Source: Paenibacillus tyrphae (GTDB lineage: Bacteria; Bacillota; Bacilli; Paenibacillales; NBRC-103111). Taken from it: a stretch of DNA of 64,000 nt. The notes under the pieces are model-generated. The model had not been told where the DNA came from. It worked only from the letters and a program-made list of their open reading frames with translations, and made no database searches. The stretch spans positions 1 to 64,000 of the forward strand of contig NZ_JNVM01000009.1 of assembly GCF_000722545.1 (NCBI RefSeq), given 5' to 3'. Shown here piece after piece: positions 50,055 through 59,517 of this stretch (positions within the stretch are counted from its first letter, which is position 1; the number at the start of each line of letters is the position of its first letter). A program made the translations under genes and the position numbers.

Positions 50055-50426
50055 CTATTCGGGGAACGTCACGACGCCGATGCCGTTGCCGTCCGGGTCC
50101 CATGCGTCGAAGAAGCGCATGCCTCCTGCTCCGTGAATCTCGGATGTGCGGACCTGCCGCTCCGTAAAATAAGCGTACGACGCATCGACATCCGTGGTGT
50201 AAAAATTGAAGGCCATATGCCGCGACTCGGGAAGCTGGTCCGTTTGGTACAAGGTGAGTCCCGTTTGCAGCGGACCCGATTCGTTGAACCGGAAGCCGAC
50301 ATAGCTGCCGTCCGGACTTTCATAAACGACCCGGAAATTGAACAGGTTCATGTACCATTCTTTCGACCGGGAAATGTCCGTAACCGGGACGAAGACGGTG
50401 TCGATCCGTTTGATGTGCTTGATCAT
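50055..50426 (-). CDS. VOC-superfamily (glyoxalase-like) protein
   Basis: A 123-residue vicinal-oxygen-chelate protein: IDTVFVPVTDISRSKEWYMNLFNFRVVYES at the first module, HMAFNFYTTDVDASYAYFTERQV and FFDAWDPDGNGIGVVTFPE at the second. Such proteins bind a metal and act in glyoxalase, dioxygenase or drug-sequestering roles; substrate unknown. AAAGGAGG lies before ATG. The ECF sigma gene ends 100 bases upstream on the same strand, so they may be cotranscribed. Confidence 0.87.
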   Translation of the reverse strand: MIKHIKRIDTVFVPVTDISRSKEWYMNLFNFRVVYESPDGSYVGFRFNESGPLQTGLTLYQTDQLPESRHMAFNFYTTDVDASYAYFTERQVRTSEIHGAGGMRFFDAWDPDGNGIGVVTFPE

Positions 50427-50526
50427 CTGAAAAACCTCCTTTGATGCGTTGGATTTGGAAAATCGGGTTCACGTGACAAGAAACGGAATCCGAGGGTAAA
50501 ACCGTACACGGTTTCGCACAAAAGGC

Positions 50527-51210
50527 TCATGTGCTCACCATCAGCTTGTTACCATCCAGATCCTCGATGGTAAAGTACAATTTGTCGGGAGCCAGTCTAT
50601 GAATGCCGCCGATCCGATAGCCTTGTCGATTCAGCCGCAAATACGCGCTATAAATCGCCTCGGGGTTTCGCCCCCGAAGTCCGTCGACAAGCGCATCGAA
50701 CAACGTTGCGGGCGGAGGGGCTTGCCGTTCCCCTGACTGCAGACCGTCCTCTTCTGCGGGTTCCGCCGCCAACGCTCTCAGCTTGTTCCTTGCCCGGGAC
50801 CGGGCGGCCTGCACCGCGCCTTCCGTGGAATTGATCATTGCTGCGGTCTCACGCGCCGTAAAATCGAATACGTCCATAAGCAGCAGAATAACGGTTTGGC
50901 TGACGGGAAGCCGGTGAGCCAGCGTTTCCAGCAGCTCGCGGGTCCGGAGCCGGTTGTCTTGAAAAGAGAGCTGCGCCAAGTGTGCGTCTGTAAGCGGCAC
51001 GGCGGGCTGGCGCATCATTTTGCGCTGCTTGTCGATCCACAGGTTTTTGGCGATGCGGAATAAATACGCTTTGCTGATCGGACGGTCAGGCTGCTCGCGC
51101 AGCACTTGCAGCACGCGAATGAGCGCTTCCTGCGCCAGGTCCTCGGCTTCCCAATGCGATCCGGTGATTTTCAAACAGTACTTGTTCAAGACGGATTGAA
51201 TGTGGCGCAT
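50527..51210 (-). CDS. ECF-type RNA polymerase sigma factor with C-terminal extension
   Basis: A 227-residue sigma factor. Region 2: LKITGSHWEAEDLAQEALIRVLQ and AYLFRIAKNLWIDKQRK. Region 4: LPVSQTVILLLMDVFDFTARETAAMINSTEGAVQAARSRARNKLRAL. An extra 75 residues follow, ending LYFTIEDLDGNKLMVST, which recalls the last strand of VOC proteins, and its neighbour is a VOC protein. No anti-sigma factor adjoins, so the tail may regulate activity as in other ECF groups with C-terminal extensions. ATG 51210 has GGGAGG very close; GTG 51249 with GGAG is an alternative start. Confidence 0.85.
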   Translation of the reverse strand: MRHIQSVLNKYCLKITGSHWEAEDLAQEALIRVLQVLREQPDRPISKAYLFRIAKNLWIDKQRKMMRQPAVPLTDAHLAQLSFQDNRLRTRELLETLAHRLPVSQTVILLLMDVFDFTARETAAMINSTEGAVQAARSRARNKLRALAAEPAEEDGLQSGERQAPPPATLFDALVDGLRGRNPEAIYSAYLRLNRQGYRIGGIHRLAPDKLYFTIEDLDGNKLMVST

Positions 51211-51347
51211 ATTACCTCCCGGACAAGCCCGCAAATTCGGATTACTCACCCTAATATTTCTCCAAAAGGAAACAAATACCTTCTTATAAGTTTTATTCTT
51301 ATAAATCCTGATTTTTGGTTAGTTTGCGGAATTATTAGTATAAACCG

Positions 51348-51401
51348 TGAACATTATGATCAAATAGTATACAATATATAAACGAATAGTGTACAATAAA
51401 T
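51348..51401 (+). promoter_or_regulatory. pckA promoter with two direct-repeat operators
   Basis: TGAACA (51348-51353) and TACAAT (51370-51375) form a weak promoter with 16-base spacing. AATAGTATACAATATAT (51363-51379) and AATAGTGTACAATAAAT (51385-51401) are direct repeats 22 bases apart, the first over the -10. The same motif appears inverted at the ppdK promoter (31930-31967). Confidence 0.7.
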
Positions 51402-51438
51402 GAGAATGACATGAAGACAGAAAGGGTTGGGGCATTGC

Positions 51439-53022
51439 ATGAAAACGACGGAGTACAGCTTCGATACGGCGGCACTTCTTGCCGGGGGGAACGTTCATTA
51501 TAATTTGCCGGTTCCTGTGTTGGTTCAAGCTGCGTTGAAGCGGCAGGAGGGGGAGCTTGCATCCAGCGGGGCGCTGCGGGCCTTCACCGGAAAATTTACG
51601 GGCCGTTCGCCCAAGGATAAATATATCGTGCAGGAGGCTTCCGTCGACGGCCACATCGCTTGGGGAGCCGTCAACCAGCCGATGGCGGAGCAGCACTTCG
51701 ATCGTTTATTAGCCAAAGCGGCACAATATATGAAGGAACGCGAGCTGTATGTGTTTGACGGCTTCGCCGGTGCGGATGAAGAATACCGGCTGCCGATTCG
51801 GGTCGTGAACGAATATGCATGGCACAATCTGTTCGTGCGTCAGTTGTTCATCCGCCCGACGGCCGAGGAGTTGAAGGAGCACCGCGCGGAATTTACGGTG
51901 ATTGCGCTACCCGGCTTGCAGGCTGATCCTGCCGCAGACGGGACGAAATCCGGTACGTTCATTGCCGTTTCGATGGAGAAGCGCATCGTGCTGATCGGCG
52001 GCACGGAATATGCGGGCGAGATGAAAAAGTCGATTTTCAGCGTGCTGAACTATTTGCTGCCTTTCCGCGGCGTATTTCCGATGCACTGCTCGGCCAACGT
52101 TGGAGACAAGGGCGACGTGGCGCTGTTCTTCGGATTGTCCGGTACGGGCAAAACGACGCTGTCCGCCGACCCGAACCGCCGCTTGATCGGTGACGACGAG
52201 CATGGCTGGTCGGACCGCGGCGTGTTCAACTTCGAGGGCGGCTGCTACGCCAAGTGCATCGGGCTTACCGAGGAGAAGGAGCCGCAAATTTGGAGTGCGA
52301 TCCGGTTCGGAGCGGTGCTGGAAAATGTGGTGCTGCGCCCGGACTCACTGGAAGCGGATTACCATGACGGCTCCCGCACGGAAAATACGCGGGCTGCTTA
52401 CCCGCTCGAATCGATTGCGAACGCGGTGATTCCCGGTACGGCGGGACATCCGGAGACGATCGTCTTCCTGACGGCCGATGCGTTCGGGGTGCTGCCTCCG
52501 ATCGCGAAGCTGACGAAGGAGCAGGCGATGTATCATTTTCTGTCCGGCTATACGTCGAAGCTGGCCGGAACGGAGCGTGGCGTGACGGAGCCGGAAACGA
52601 CGTTCTCCGCTTGCTTCGGGTCGCCGTTCCTGCCGCTGAGTCCGAGCGTCTACGCCGAGATGCTGGGACGCAAGATCGACGAGCACGAAGCCCGCGTCTA
52701 CCTGGTGAACACTGGCTGGTCCGGAGGACCTTACGGGGTAGGGAAGCGGATGAATTTGGCGTACACCCGCGCGATGGTCACGGCGGCCTTGGAAGGCAAG
52801 CTGGAGCAGGGGGAATTTACCCCAGACCCGGTATTCGGCGTGCTGGTGCCAAGCCATGTTCCCGGTGTACCGGACGAAGTGCTGCAGCCGCGCAGCACGT
52901 GGGAGGACAAACAAGCTTACGACGCCAAAGCCCGAGAGCTTGCCGAACGGTTCGTTCAGAACTTCGGGAAGTTCGCAGATGCGCCTGAGGCGGTTCGCGC
53001 CGCTGGTCCTCGTTTGAGTTAA
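51439..53022 (+). CDS. pckA: ATP-dependent phosphoenolpyruvate carboxykinase
   Basis: A 527-residue enzyme turning oxaloacetate and ATP into PEP, CO2 and ADP, the entry step of gluconeogenesis. Phosphate-binding loop [16 protein letters not shown] (about 231-246), kinase-2-like [35 protein letters not shown] near the N-terminus, [16 protein letters not shown] near the C-terminus. Start ATG 51439 aligns with the family; a TTG-type extension adds four residues. Shares operator motifs with ppdK. Confidence 0.97.
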   Translation: MKTTEYSFDTAALLAGGNVHYNLPVPVLVQAALKRQEGELASSGALRAFTGKFTGRSPKDKYIVQEASVDGHIAWGAVNQPMAEQHFDRLLAKAAQYMKERELYVFDGFAGADEEYRLPIRVVNEYAWHNLFVRQLFIRPTAEELKEHRAEFTVIALPGLQADPAADGTKSGTFIAVSMEKRIVLIGGTEYAGEMKKSIFSVLNYLLPFRGVFPMHCSANVGDKGDVALFFGLSGTGKTTLSADPNRRLIGDDEHGWSDRGVFNFEGGCYAKCIGLTEEKEPQIWSAIRFGAVLENVVLRPDSLEADYHDGSRTENTRAAYPLESIANAVIPGTAGHPETIVFLTADAFGVLPPIAKLTKEQAMYHFLSGYTSKLAGTERGVTEPETTFSACFGSPFLPLSPSVYAEMLGRKIDEHEARVYLVNTGWSGGPYGVGKRMNLAYTRAMVTAALEGKLEQGEFTPDPVFGVLVPSHVPGVPDEVLQPRSTWEDKQAYDAKARELAERFVQNFGKFADAPEAVRAAGPRLS

Positions 53023-53046
53023 GCTTTATTTGGATACGTCAGCACC

Positions 53047-53085
53047 AGCCTGCAACAACGATTTTATCGTTGCTGCGGGCTTTTT
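53047..53085 (+). terminator. Terminator after pckA
   Basis: AGCC.GCA.CAACGAT pairs with ATCGTTG.TGC.GGCT, then TTTTT. Confidence 0.75.
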
Positions 53086-53224
53086 GACGTTCCTTAGTCG
53101 CAGCACCGGATGGCCGCTCTTACTTTAAGTTGGGATTAAGCGACATTTCACTTTTTTTTCACAAACGGGTGCTACATTGAAAGGGGTAATCGAGCAACAT
53201 CGATTTTAGAAAGGAGATACGCGG

Positions 53225-54967
53225 ATGGCGTGGCTGCGCTACAAAAAATGGATCATCGGCGTCCTCGGCCTCTTGGTGGTCGGAGCCGGAACGTATGTGT
53301 ATTTGCAACAGAAACCGAAAAAGTCGGCCGCCAGCGTACAGGAAAAGACGGTCGAGGTCAAAAAAGGGGGAATCCGGTCAACGGTATCCGGGACTTCTCA
53401 ATTCGAGGCAAGGGACATGCAGAACATTATCGCTCCCGCGGACGGAACGATCAAGACGATGAACCTGACCCGGAACCAGCCGGTTAAAAAAGGCGACCTG
53501 CTGGTGGAAATCGCCGATCCGACGCTTGAAACGAACCTGCAGGAAGCGCGAACGAGCCTTCAGCAGGCGGAAAATGATTTGAACGATCTGCGGACCCAGC
53601 AGGGGAATATGCGGATTACCGCTCCGATCAGCGGCAAGTTGACGTTGTCCGGCAACCTGGACGCGGGCTCGAACACGACCAAATCGAGCCGCGTGGGGAC
53701 GATTGCGGATCTTTCTTCGTTGACGGTGAAGCTGCCGTTTTTGCTGGAGGACGCGACGCAGCTGAAGAAGGGCGACACGCTCGATCTCGCTCCCGACGGC
53801 TTCCTGTTGACGAAGACGGGAACGATCACATCGGTAGGGACATTGACGAGGTCGGACAGCACCGGCAGCAAGCTGGTTGATGTCGAAGTGACCGTAGCGA
53901 ACGACGGAACGCTGGATGCCGGGATGAAAGTGAAAGGGACGGCGACGATCGGCGGACGCAGCGTCGACTCGCAGGAGAAGGCAACGCTGGATTACATAAA
54001 AACCGAGACGGTGTTCGCTGGGGCGAACGGAAGCATCCGCGAACTGAAAGTGAAGTCCGGAAATCATGTGGACAAAGGCGATCTGATCGCCGTAATCGGC
54101 AGCGACACGCTGGCCGGCGATATTTTAAACAAGCAGGCGGCGATCGAGCGCCAGAAGGCGACGATTGCCAGTCTGGAGGACAAGTTAAACAAGCTGACGC
54201 TCAAGGCGCCTTTTGACGGGGTGTTTTCCACGGATTTTGCCAACAAGAAAACGAATGTGCTAGCGAGCTATCCGATAGGGGCCAAGGTAGAAGCGACGAC
54301 CTTGTTCGGAGCGGTGGCTAGCCTCGATTTTATGCAGCTTCCCATTCAGGTCGACGAGCTCGATCTGCCGAACGTGAAGAGCGGCATGAAGGCGGAAGTG
54401 ACCGTCGATTCGCTGCCGGGGCGCAAATTCGAAGGAGAAGTGACCCAGGTGTCCACGGTCGGAACGACGACCAACGGGGTGACGTTCTACGACGCGGTGG
54501 TGGCGGTCAAAAATACGGGCGACCTGCGCTACGGCATGACGGGAACGGCGAACATTTTGATCCAGGACAAAAAGGACATTCTCGTCCTGCCGATGGAGGC
54601 GCTCCAGCAGCAAAAAGGCAAACGGCTCGTTACCGTGGAACGGTCCGACGGCACGCGGGAGGAGAAGGAGATCAAGATCGGCATCCGCAGCAAAACCGAT
54701 GTGGAGATTACCGAAGGGCTCAAGGAAGGCGACAAAGTCGTTGTGCCCGTGCGGCAGCAGCGGCAAAATTTGAGCCAGACCGATATCGACAAGCTGCGTC
54801 AGCAATTCCAGGGCGGCCAAGGCGGAGCATTTCCGGGCGGCGGCAATTTCCAGTTCGCTCCGGGCGGAGGCGGCGCAGGAGGCGCGGGCGGCTCAGGCGG
54901 ATCAGGCGGTGGAAATGCCGGCGGCGGAAGCCGTTCCAATGGAGGCGGCGGCCAAGGCGGCAGATAA
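53225..54967 (+). CDS. MacA-type efflux adaptor protein
   Basis: A 580-residue membrane-fusion-type protein. One N-terminal helix (about 8-27) anchors it; two lipoyl-like halves (APADGTIKTMNLTRNQPVKKGDLLVEI at about 73-100, then FAGANGSIRELKVKSGNHVDKGDLIAVIG at about 260-290), a helical hairpin, and beta-barrel/MP domains (about 380-515). The last 50 residues are Gly/Gln/Ala-rich (GGGGAGGAGGSGGSGGGN). In Gram-positives such adaptors work with a MacB-like ATPase and permease, here encoded next, exporting peptides or drugs. AAAGGAGA lies before ATG. Confidence 0.9.
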   Translation: MAWLRYKKWIIGVLGLLVVGAGTYVYLQQKPKKSAASVQEKTVEVKKGGIRSTVSGTSQFEARDMQNIIAPADGTIKTMNLTRNQPVKKGDLLVEIADPTLETNLQEARTSLQQAENDLNDLRTQQGNMRITAPISGKLTLSGNLDAGSNTTKSSRVGTIADLSSLTVKLPFLLEDATQLKKGDTLDLAPDGFLLTKTGTITSVGTLTRSDSTGSKLVDVEVTVANDGTLDAGMKVKGTATIGGRSVDSQEKATLDYIKTETVFAGANGSIRELKVKSGNHVDKGDLIAVIGSDTLAGDILNKQAAIERQKATIASLEDKLNKLTLKAPFDGVFSTDFANKKTNVLASYPIGAKVEATTLFGAVASLDFMQLPIQVDELDLPNVKSGMKAEVTVDSLPGRKFEGEVTQVSTVGTTTNGVTFYDAVVAVKNTGDLRYGMTGTANILIQDKKDILVLPMEALQQQKGKRLVTVERSDGTREEKEIKIGIRSKTDVEITEGLKEGDKVVVPVRQQRQNLSQTDIDKLRQQFQGGQGGAFPGGGNFQFAPGGGGAGGAGGSGGSGGGNAGGGSRSNGGGGQGGR

Positions 54968-54989
54968 CGGCGAAAGGAGGAATCCCGGC

Positions 54990-55709
54990 ATGGAACCGAT
55001 GATTGAGCTGAAAAACATTACGAAGGAATACGAACGGGGCGCGGAAAAGCTGCGCATATTGAACGATCTGTCGCTCACGGTGGAGCGGGGGGACTTCGTT
55101 GCCATCGTCGGGCCGAGCGGCTCCGGGAAGTCGACCCTCATGAACACGATCGGACTGCTGGACGTGCCGACCTCCGGCTCCTACAAGCTGGACGGCGTGG
55201 CTACCGAGAAGATGACGGACAACCAGCTCGCCGAGCTGCGGAATAAAAAAATCGGCTTTATTTTTCAACAGTTCAACCTGCTTCCCAAGCTTACGGCGCT
55301 GGAAAACGTGGAATTGCCCTTGCTCTACTCGGGCGTGCCGGCCAAGAAGCGCCGCGAGACGGCGCTCCAGATGCTGGAGCTGCTGGGGATGGGACAACGC
55401 GGTCACCATAAACCGAGCGAGCTGTCCGGAGGACAGCAGCAGCGGGTAGCGATTGCGCGCGCGCTGGCGGTGTCGCCGTCGCTGATGCTGGCCGACGAGC
55501 CGACGGGAGCGCTCGATTCCAAGACCGGCAAGGAAGTGCTGGAGCTGATTATCCGGCTCAACGAGCAGGGCAACACCATCGTGCTGATCACGCACGATCT
55601 GCATATCGCCGAGAACGCCAAACGTGTGGTGTCGATCCGGGACGGCCTGATCGTGCGTGACGAGAGACTGGCTGAGATTCCGGCCGGAGCGGCGGGTGTG
55701 ACGGCATGA
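54990..55709 (+). CDS. MacB/LolD-type ABC transporter ATPase
   Basis: A 239-residue ATPase: Walker A GPSGSGKST, Q loop FQQFNLLPKLTALENVELPL, signature LSGGQQQRVAIARAL, Walker B LMLADEPTGALDSKTG, H loop ITHD. The NLLPKLTALENVELPL phrase is characteristic of the LolD/MacB/SalX group. ATG 54990 follows AAAGGAGG; an in-frame extension overlapping the adaptor gene is rejected. Overlaps the permease start by four bases. Confidence 0.95.
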   Translation: MEPMIELKNITKEYERGAEKLRILNDLSLTVERGDFVAIVGPSGSGKSTLMNTIGLLDVPTSGSYKLDGVATEKMTDNQLAELRNKKIGFIFQQFNLLPKLTALENVELPLLYSGVPAKKRRETALQMLELLGMGQRGHHKPSELSGGQQQRVAIARALAVSPSLMLADEPTGALDSKTGKEVLELIIRLNEQGNTIVLITHDLHIAENAKRVVSIRDGLIVRDERLAEIPAGAAGVTA

Positions 55710-56884
55710 GAACGACGGAACTGATCACCATGGCGCTGCGGACGGTGCTGTCCAATCCGATGCGCACCATGCTCACTATGCTCGGCGTGATTATCGGCGT
55801 CAGCTCGGTCGTCACGCTCGTTGCGATCGGACGCGGCACGTCGGATCAAATCGAGAAGCAGTACGAGAACCTGGGCACGAACATGCTCGTCGTCAACGTG
55901 CTGGGGACGGGGCGTGCGCAGCAGCTCGACTACAACGATCTGATGCAGCTGGAGCAGCTGCCGGAGTTTTCCTCGATCGCTCCGACGATCAATAAAGCGA
56001 GCTCCAATATCAAGTACGACCGGACACAGGAGAAATTTACGGTGACCGGCACGAATGACCGCTATCTCAGCATTATGAAAGGCCAGCTGGAGACCGGACG
56101 CTTCATTGTTGACGCCGATCTCGAATTTCGCAACCCGGTTGCCGTGCTTGGCAGCGAGGTGTCGAAAACGTATTTCGGCACGCTCGACCCGACGGGCGAG
56201 CAGATCAACATCGACGGCGTCGTCTTCACGGTGGTCGGCAAGCTGAAAAGCAAGGGCACCGGGGCGGGCGGCACATCGATGGACAATGCGGTTTTCGTCC
56301 CGCTCACGACGGCGCAGCGTGCTTTCAAGCTCGGCAATATCCGGACGACCTATGTCGATACGCCGACGAAGGAAGACATTTACAAAGCACAGGATACGAT
56401 GAAGCAGTATTTGACCTATAAATTCAAAAGCGATCAAGGCTTCAATCTCGTCAATCAGGATGAGCTGATGAACGCACGGGTCGCCGCATCGAGTACGCTT
56501 ACGAACCAACTGATCAGCGTGGCCTGCATCTCTCTGCTGGTCGGCGGCATCGGCATCATGAACATTATGCTGGTCACGGTCAGCGAGCGGACGCGGGAGA
56601 TCGGCATCCGCAAGTCGATCGGGGCGAAGCGGCGCAACATTCTGATGCAGTTCCTCGTCGAGGCGACGGTAATCAGCGGCATCGGCGGCCTAATCGGGCT
56701 GCTGCTCGGCAGCGGTCTGGCGCTTCTCTGGCCGATGATCAATCCGAACCAGACGACCAAGCTGTCGATGGATATCGGCTTGTATGCATTCCTGTTCTCC
56801 GTGCTCGTCGGCGTCGTGTTCGGCTTGTACCCGGCGAACAAAGCGTCCAAGCTTCGTCCGATCGATGCGCTCCGTTTCGATTAA
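55706..56884 (+). CDS. MacB/FtsX-type ABC permease
   Basis: A 392-residue permease with the MacB four-helix layout: helix 1 at about 18-40 (MLTMLGVIIGVSSVVTLVAIGRGT), a large extracytoplasmic MacB-PCD domain (about 45-260), then three helices at the C-terminus (CISLLVGGIGIMNIMLVTVSERTREIGIRKSIGAKRRNILMQFL, ending YPANKASKLRPIDALRFD, the canonical FtsX tail). Translationally coupled to the ATPase (ATGA). Export of peptides or antimicrobials is likely. Confidence 0.94.
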   Translation: MRTTELITMALRTVLSNPMRTMLTMLGVIIGVSSVVTLVAIGRGTSDQIEKQYENLGTNMLVVNVLGTGRAQQLDYNDLMQLEQLPEFSSIAPTINKASSNIKYDRTQEKFTVTGTNDRYLSIMKGQLETGRFIVDADLEFRNPVAVLGSEVSKTYFGTLDPTGEQINIDGVVFTVVGKLKSKGTGAGGTSMDNAVFVPLTTAQRAFKLGNIRTTYVDTPTKEDIYKAQDTMKQYLTYKFKSDQGFNLVNQDELMNARVAASSTLTNQLISVACISLLVGGIGIMNIMLVTVSERTREIGIRKSIGAKRRNILMQFLVEATVISGIGGLIGLLLGSGLALLWPMINPNQTTKLSMDIGLYAFLFSVLVGVVFGLYPANKASKLRPIDALRFD

Positions 56885-56922
56885 TCTTGTCATCCAGTTT
56901 TTACTAAAGGAGGAAGCAGCTT

Positions 56923-59295
56923 TTGAAAAGCTTAAAAATGTTAAAGAAACCGTCCCGTACGGCTTGGCTCGGAGCGCTGGCGATAAGCGCCGTGTGCCTG
57001 TCGGCTTCCGTGCCGGCCGTTTATGCAGGGAAGCCTGGCGTTTTTGTGGCGAACGATACTTACTTTACGCTGGAGAACGCATCGCTTGCCGCAGGCGGCG
57101 ATTCGCCGCTGATGCAGTTCTCGTTGAAGCTTCATAACGGCGGCAGCGGCGCTGTGGATTTCAACGGATACGGCGTCCGGGTGGTGGATGAGGCGGGGAA
57201 CCGCTATCCGGCGCGCCTGGGCAGCAAGCAAAGCGCCCGCGTCCAGGCGGGTAAGGAGCAGACGTTCGATTTCTACTCCCAGCTTGCGCCGGGCGTTAAG
57301 GCCGAGGGGCTGAAGGTGGACCTGTACGCCTGGGACGGCAGCGGGGCCGATCAGACGCGCGACATCGGCGCGCTGCCCGTGGCGGGCTCGCTCCCCGGCG
57401 GGGTATCGACGGCTTCGCAGACCGTCGTGCGGCTCAAAGACGCAGACCCTGCAGCCAAAGAGGATGCATTCCTTACGTTCGTGCAGGGGGACGGCTTCCG
57501 CGTCGTCGAGAACGGAAAGCCGTATCTGTATATGAATCTGTATGTAACCGGCAGCGGCAAAACGGAAGTAACGCTTCCGTCAGGCCTTCAATACCGGCTG
57601 CTGACGTCTGACGGACGAATGCTTGCCGCCGCCCTTTCCGGTTCGGACGGTTCTTCGCTGCTGCCGAATGAAACCGTTCAGCGGACCGTGAAGGCCGAGC
57701 TTTCCGAACAATCCGTCGGCCCGTTGACTCTGCAACTGGTGACGCCGGATGCGGGCGAGGACAAGGTGCTCGGCAGCCTGCCGCTTGGCGAGCTTCCGCC
57801 GGCGGTCAAGCTTGGCAGTGAGAAGCCGCTGGCCCGATACGGAACGGGCAGCGGACTCACGGTTGTCGCCGAGAAAGCGACGGCCATCCGTCAGGAAGAC
57901 GGCATGCTCGTGCAGTCCACCGTGACGGTGCGCAATGACAGCGACCGGATGATCGCGGTACCTTCGCTGACCGGAGTTTACCAGTTCGGCAAAGACGGCT
58001 CAGCAGCGGCTTCGGAAGCCCGCTCCTCGCGCGACGCTTATCTGGCGCCGAGAGCCGCGGTATCGTTCAGCTATACGGCGCTGCTCCCGTCCGGCGTCGA
58101 GCCGGATGCAGCGGAGCTTGTAGTGCGCGTGAAGGAGGACGCGGCTGCGGCTGGGACAAGCGCCGGCTCAAGCACGACAGCGTCCGCCAGCGGCGGGAGC
58201 ACGTCCTCCGGCGCGAATACGGCCAACAGCGGCGCCGCCGCCGGAAGTTCGGGCAGTACAGGAACAAGCGCATCCGGTACAACGTCCGGCTCGTCCGCCG
58301 GCGGTTCCGCTTCGGGCTCGTCCTCTGCCGGGGGAAGCACTAGCGGCACCAATGCTGCAAGCGGCACGAGCGGACAGACGAAGACAGGGACGAGCGGAAG
58401 CGGCACAACGAGCTCCTCGTCCAGCACGGCATCCGGCTCGAAGACGGACGGCCGGCCGGTTATGGTCGTCGGCCTCCAAGGCATTGCCCAGCAGTACAAC
58501 CCGACGATGGCGGCCAAAGGCTACGAGTACGGTACGCCGCTGCCCCTTGCGGCAAGCAGCCTTATCGACTCGAAGCTGGACATGTCGCTTGTCGAGCTTC
58601 ATTTGCACGAAAATACCGATTACGGGTACAAAACGGCCATTGCCAAAGTGAAGTACACGAACCGCGGCAGCTCGGTCCTGACGCTTCCGGACATCGGCAC
58701 GGAGCTGCTGAACTCACAAGGGCTGGCATTCCCTGGCGTCCGGCAGACGACCGCGGCTGCCACCATCATGCCCGGAACGAGCTATGTCGTCGCTTATTCG
58801 TTCATGATGCCGGCGGACGAAAAAGGGGACAATATCGCCTTCCGCGTGACGGACCCGAAAGCGATCGCGCCGGCCAAGCTGGATCTCGGCACGTTCCGCG
58901 TCGCCGCGCAGCGGGAAGAGGAGTACGGCAAGATCAGCTTCTATCCGTTCGACGTCAACATCGATGCGAACAATCTGGCAACGACTTACAGCACATCGAC
59001 CGGCTATTCGTATCATTTGAACTTGTCGCTAACGATCGAGCAGCGGGAGCCGGTGATCATCGACCAGAACTTTTCGAAGATGGAATTCGAGCTTGTCGAC
59101 GGGCTCGGCCGGGTGCTCGGCTCGCAATCCGCCGGCTTCACCGGCACGCAGAAGCTTATTACCGGCACGCAGCGCATTTCGTTCACGAACGTCAAGACGG
59201 AGCAGATCGAATCGGGCGTGACGATCCGCGTATACGAGACGATCGATACGCCGAACGGACCGGCCAAACGGCTGGTTCGGGAGTTCCAACCGTAA
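56923..59295 (+). CDS. Large secreted protein of the MacAB-like operon, function unknown
   Basis: A 790-residue exported protein. Start TTG 56923 behind AAAGGAGG; signal peptide to about residue 36 (ASVPAVYAG). Two beta-rich parts (about 37-405 and 510-790) built of strand patterns such as GVRVVDEAGNRYPA, YRLLTSDGRMLAAA and VPSLTGVYQFGKDGS, resembling repeated immunoglobulin-like domains, are joined by a Ser/Thr/Gly/Ala linker (about 408-505). The linker suggests extension through or along the wall. It lies 38 bases after the permease and is probably cotranscribed, so it may cooperate with or be exported beside that system. No family recognised. Confidence 0.75.
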   Translation: MKSLKMLKKPSRTAWLGALAISAVCLSASVPAVYAGKPGVFVANDTYFTLENASLAAGGDSPLMQFSLKLHNGGSGAVDFNGYGVRVVDEAGNRYPARLGSKQSARVQAGKEQTFDFYSQLAPGVKAEGLKVDLYAWDGSGADQTRDIGALPVAGSLPGGVSTASQTVVRLKDADPAAKEDAFLTFVQGDGFRVVENGKPYLYMNLYVTGSGKTEVTLPSGLQYRLLTSDGRMLAAALSGSDGSSLLPNETVQRTVKAELSEQSVGPLTLQLVTPDAGEDKVLGSLPLGELPPAVKLGSEKPLARYGTGSGLTVVAEKATAIRQEDGMLVQSTVTVRNDSDRMIAVPSLTGVYQFGKDGSAAASEARSSRDAYLAPRAAVSFSYTALLPSGVEPDAAELVVRVKEDAAAAGTSAGSSTTASASGGSTSSGANTANSGAAAGSSGSTGTSASGTTSGSSAGGSASGSSSAGGSTSGTNAASGTSGQTKTGTSGSGTTSSSSSTASGSKTDGRPVMVVGLQGIAQQYNPTMAAKGYEYGTPLPLAASSLIDSKLDMSLVELHLHENTDYGYKTAIAKVKYTNRGSSVLTLPDIGTELLNSQGLAFPGVRQTTAAATIMPGTSYVVAYSFMMPADEKGDNIAFRVTDPKAIAPAKLDLGTFRVAAQREEEYGKISFYPFDVNIDANNLATTYSTSTGYSYHLNLSLTIEQREPVIIDQNFSKMEFELVDGLGRVLGSQSAGFTGTQKLITGTQRISFTNVKTEQIESGVTIRVYETIDTPNGPAKRLVREFQP

Positions 59296-59332
59296 ATGGA
59301 GCCTCCTCTGTCAAACAGAGGTGCAGCCAAAG

Positions 59333-59379
59333 AAGGCATCCCAGCCGTGCTTGCCACAGCCGGAGGATGCCTTTTTTTT
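59333..59379 (+). terminator. Terminator of the MacAB-like operon
   Basis: AAGGCATCC pairs with GGATGCCTT, followed by eight T residues. Confidence 0.85.
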
Positions 59380-59517
59380 CAGTGTTTGAGCCCACAGAAG
59401 ACCGGTTTATAAAAAAATTTACAAAAAATTACTTGAATCGGAACGGCAAATCTGTTTTGATGAAAAAGCGACTACCAAATATGCCCTTTGCTTACAAAAA
59501 AGGAGTGTTTTCGCCAC

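Noticed and set aside
49934..50167. A 77-codon frame beginning LERGRNKRQEDILRLLYRKRGIIHV, like the start of a DeoR-type helix-turn-helix
   Set aside because: It runs straight through a terminator hairpin and antisense to the VOC gene; no family resemblance continues after 25 residues.
58140..58440. GC-rich repetitive stretch suspected as a separate repeat element
   Set aside because: It encodes an in-frame Ser/Thr/Gly/Ala linker of the secreted protein, so the repetitiveness follows from coding bias.
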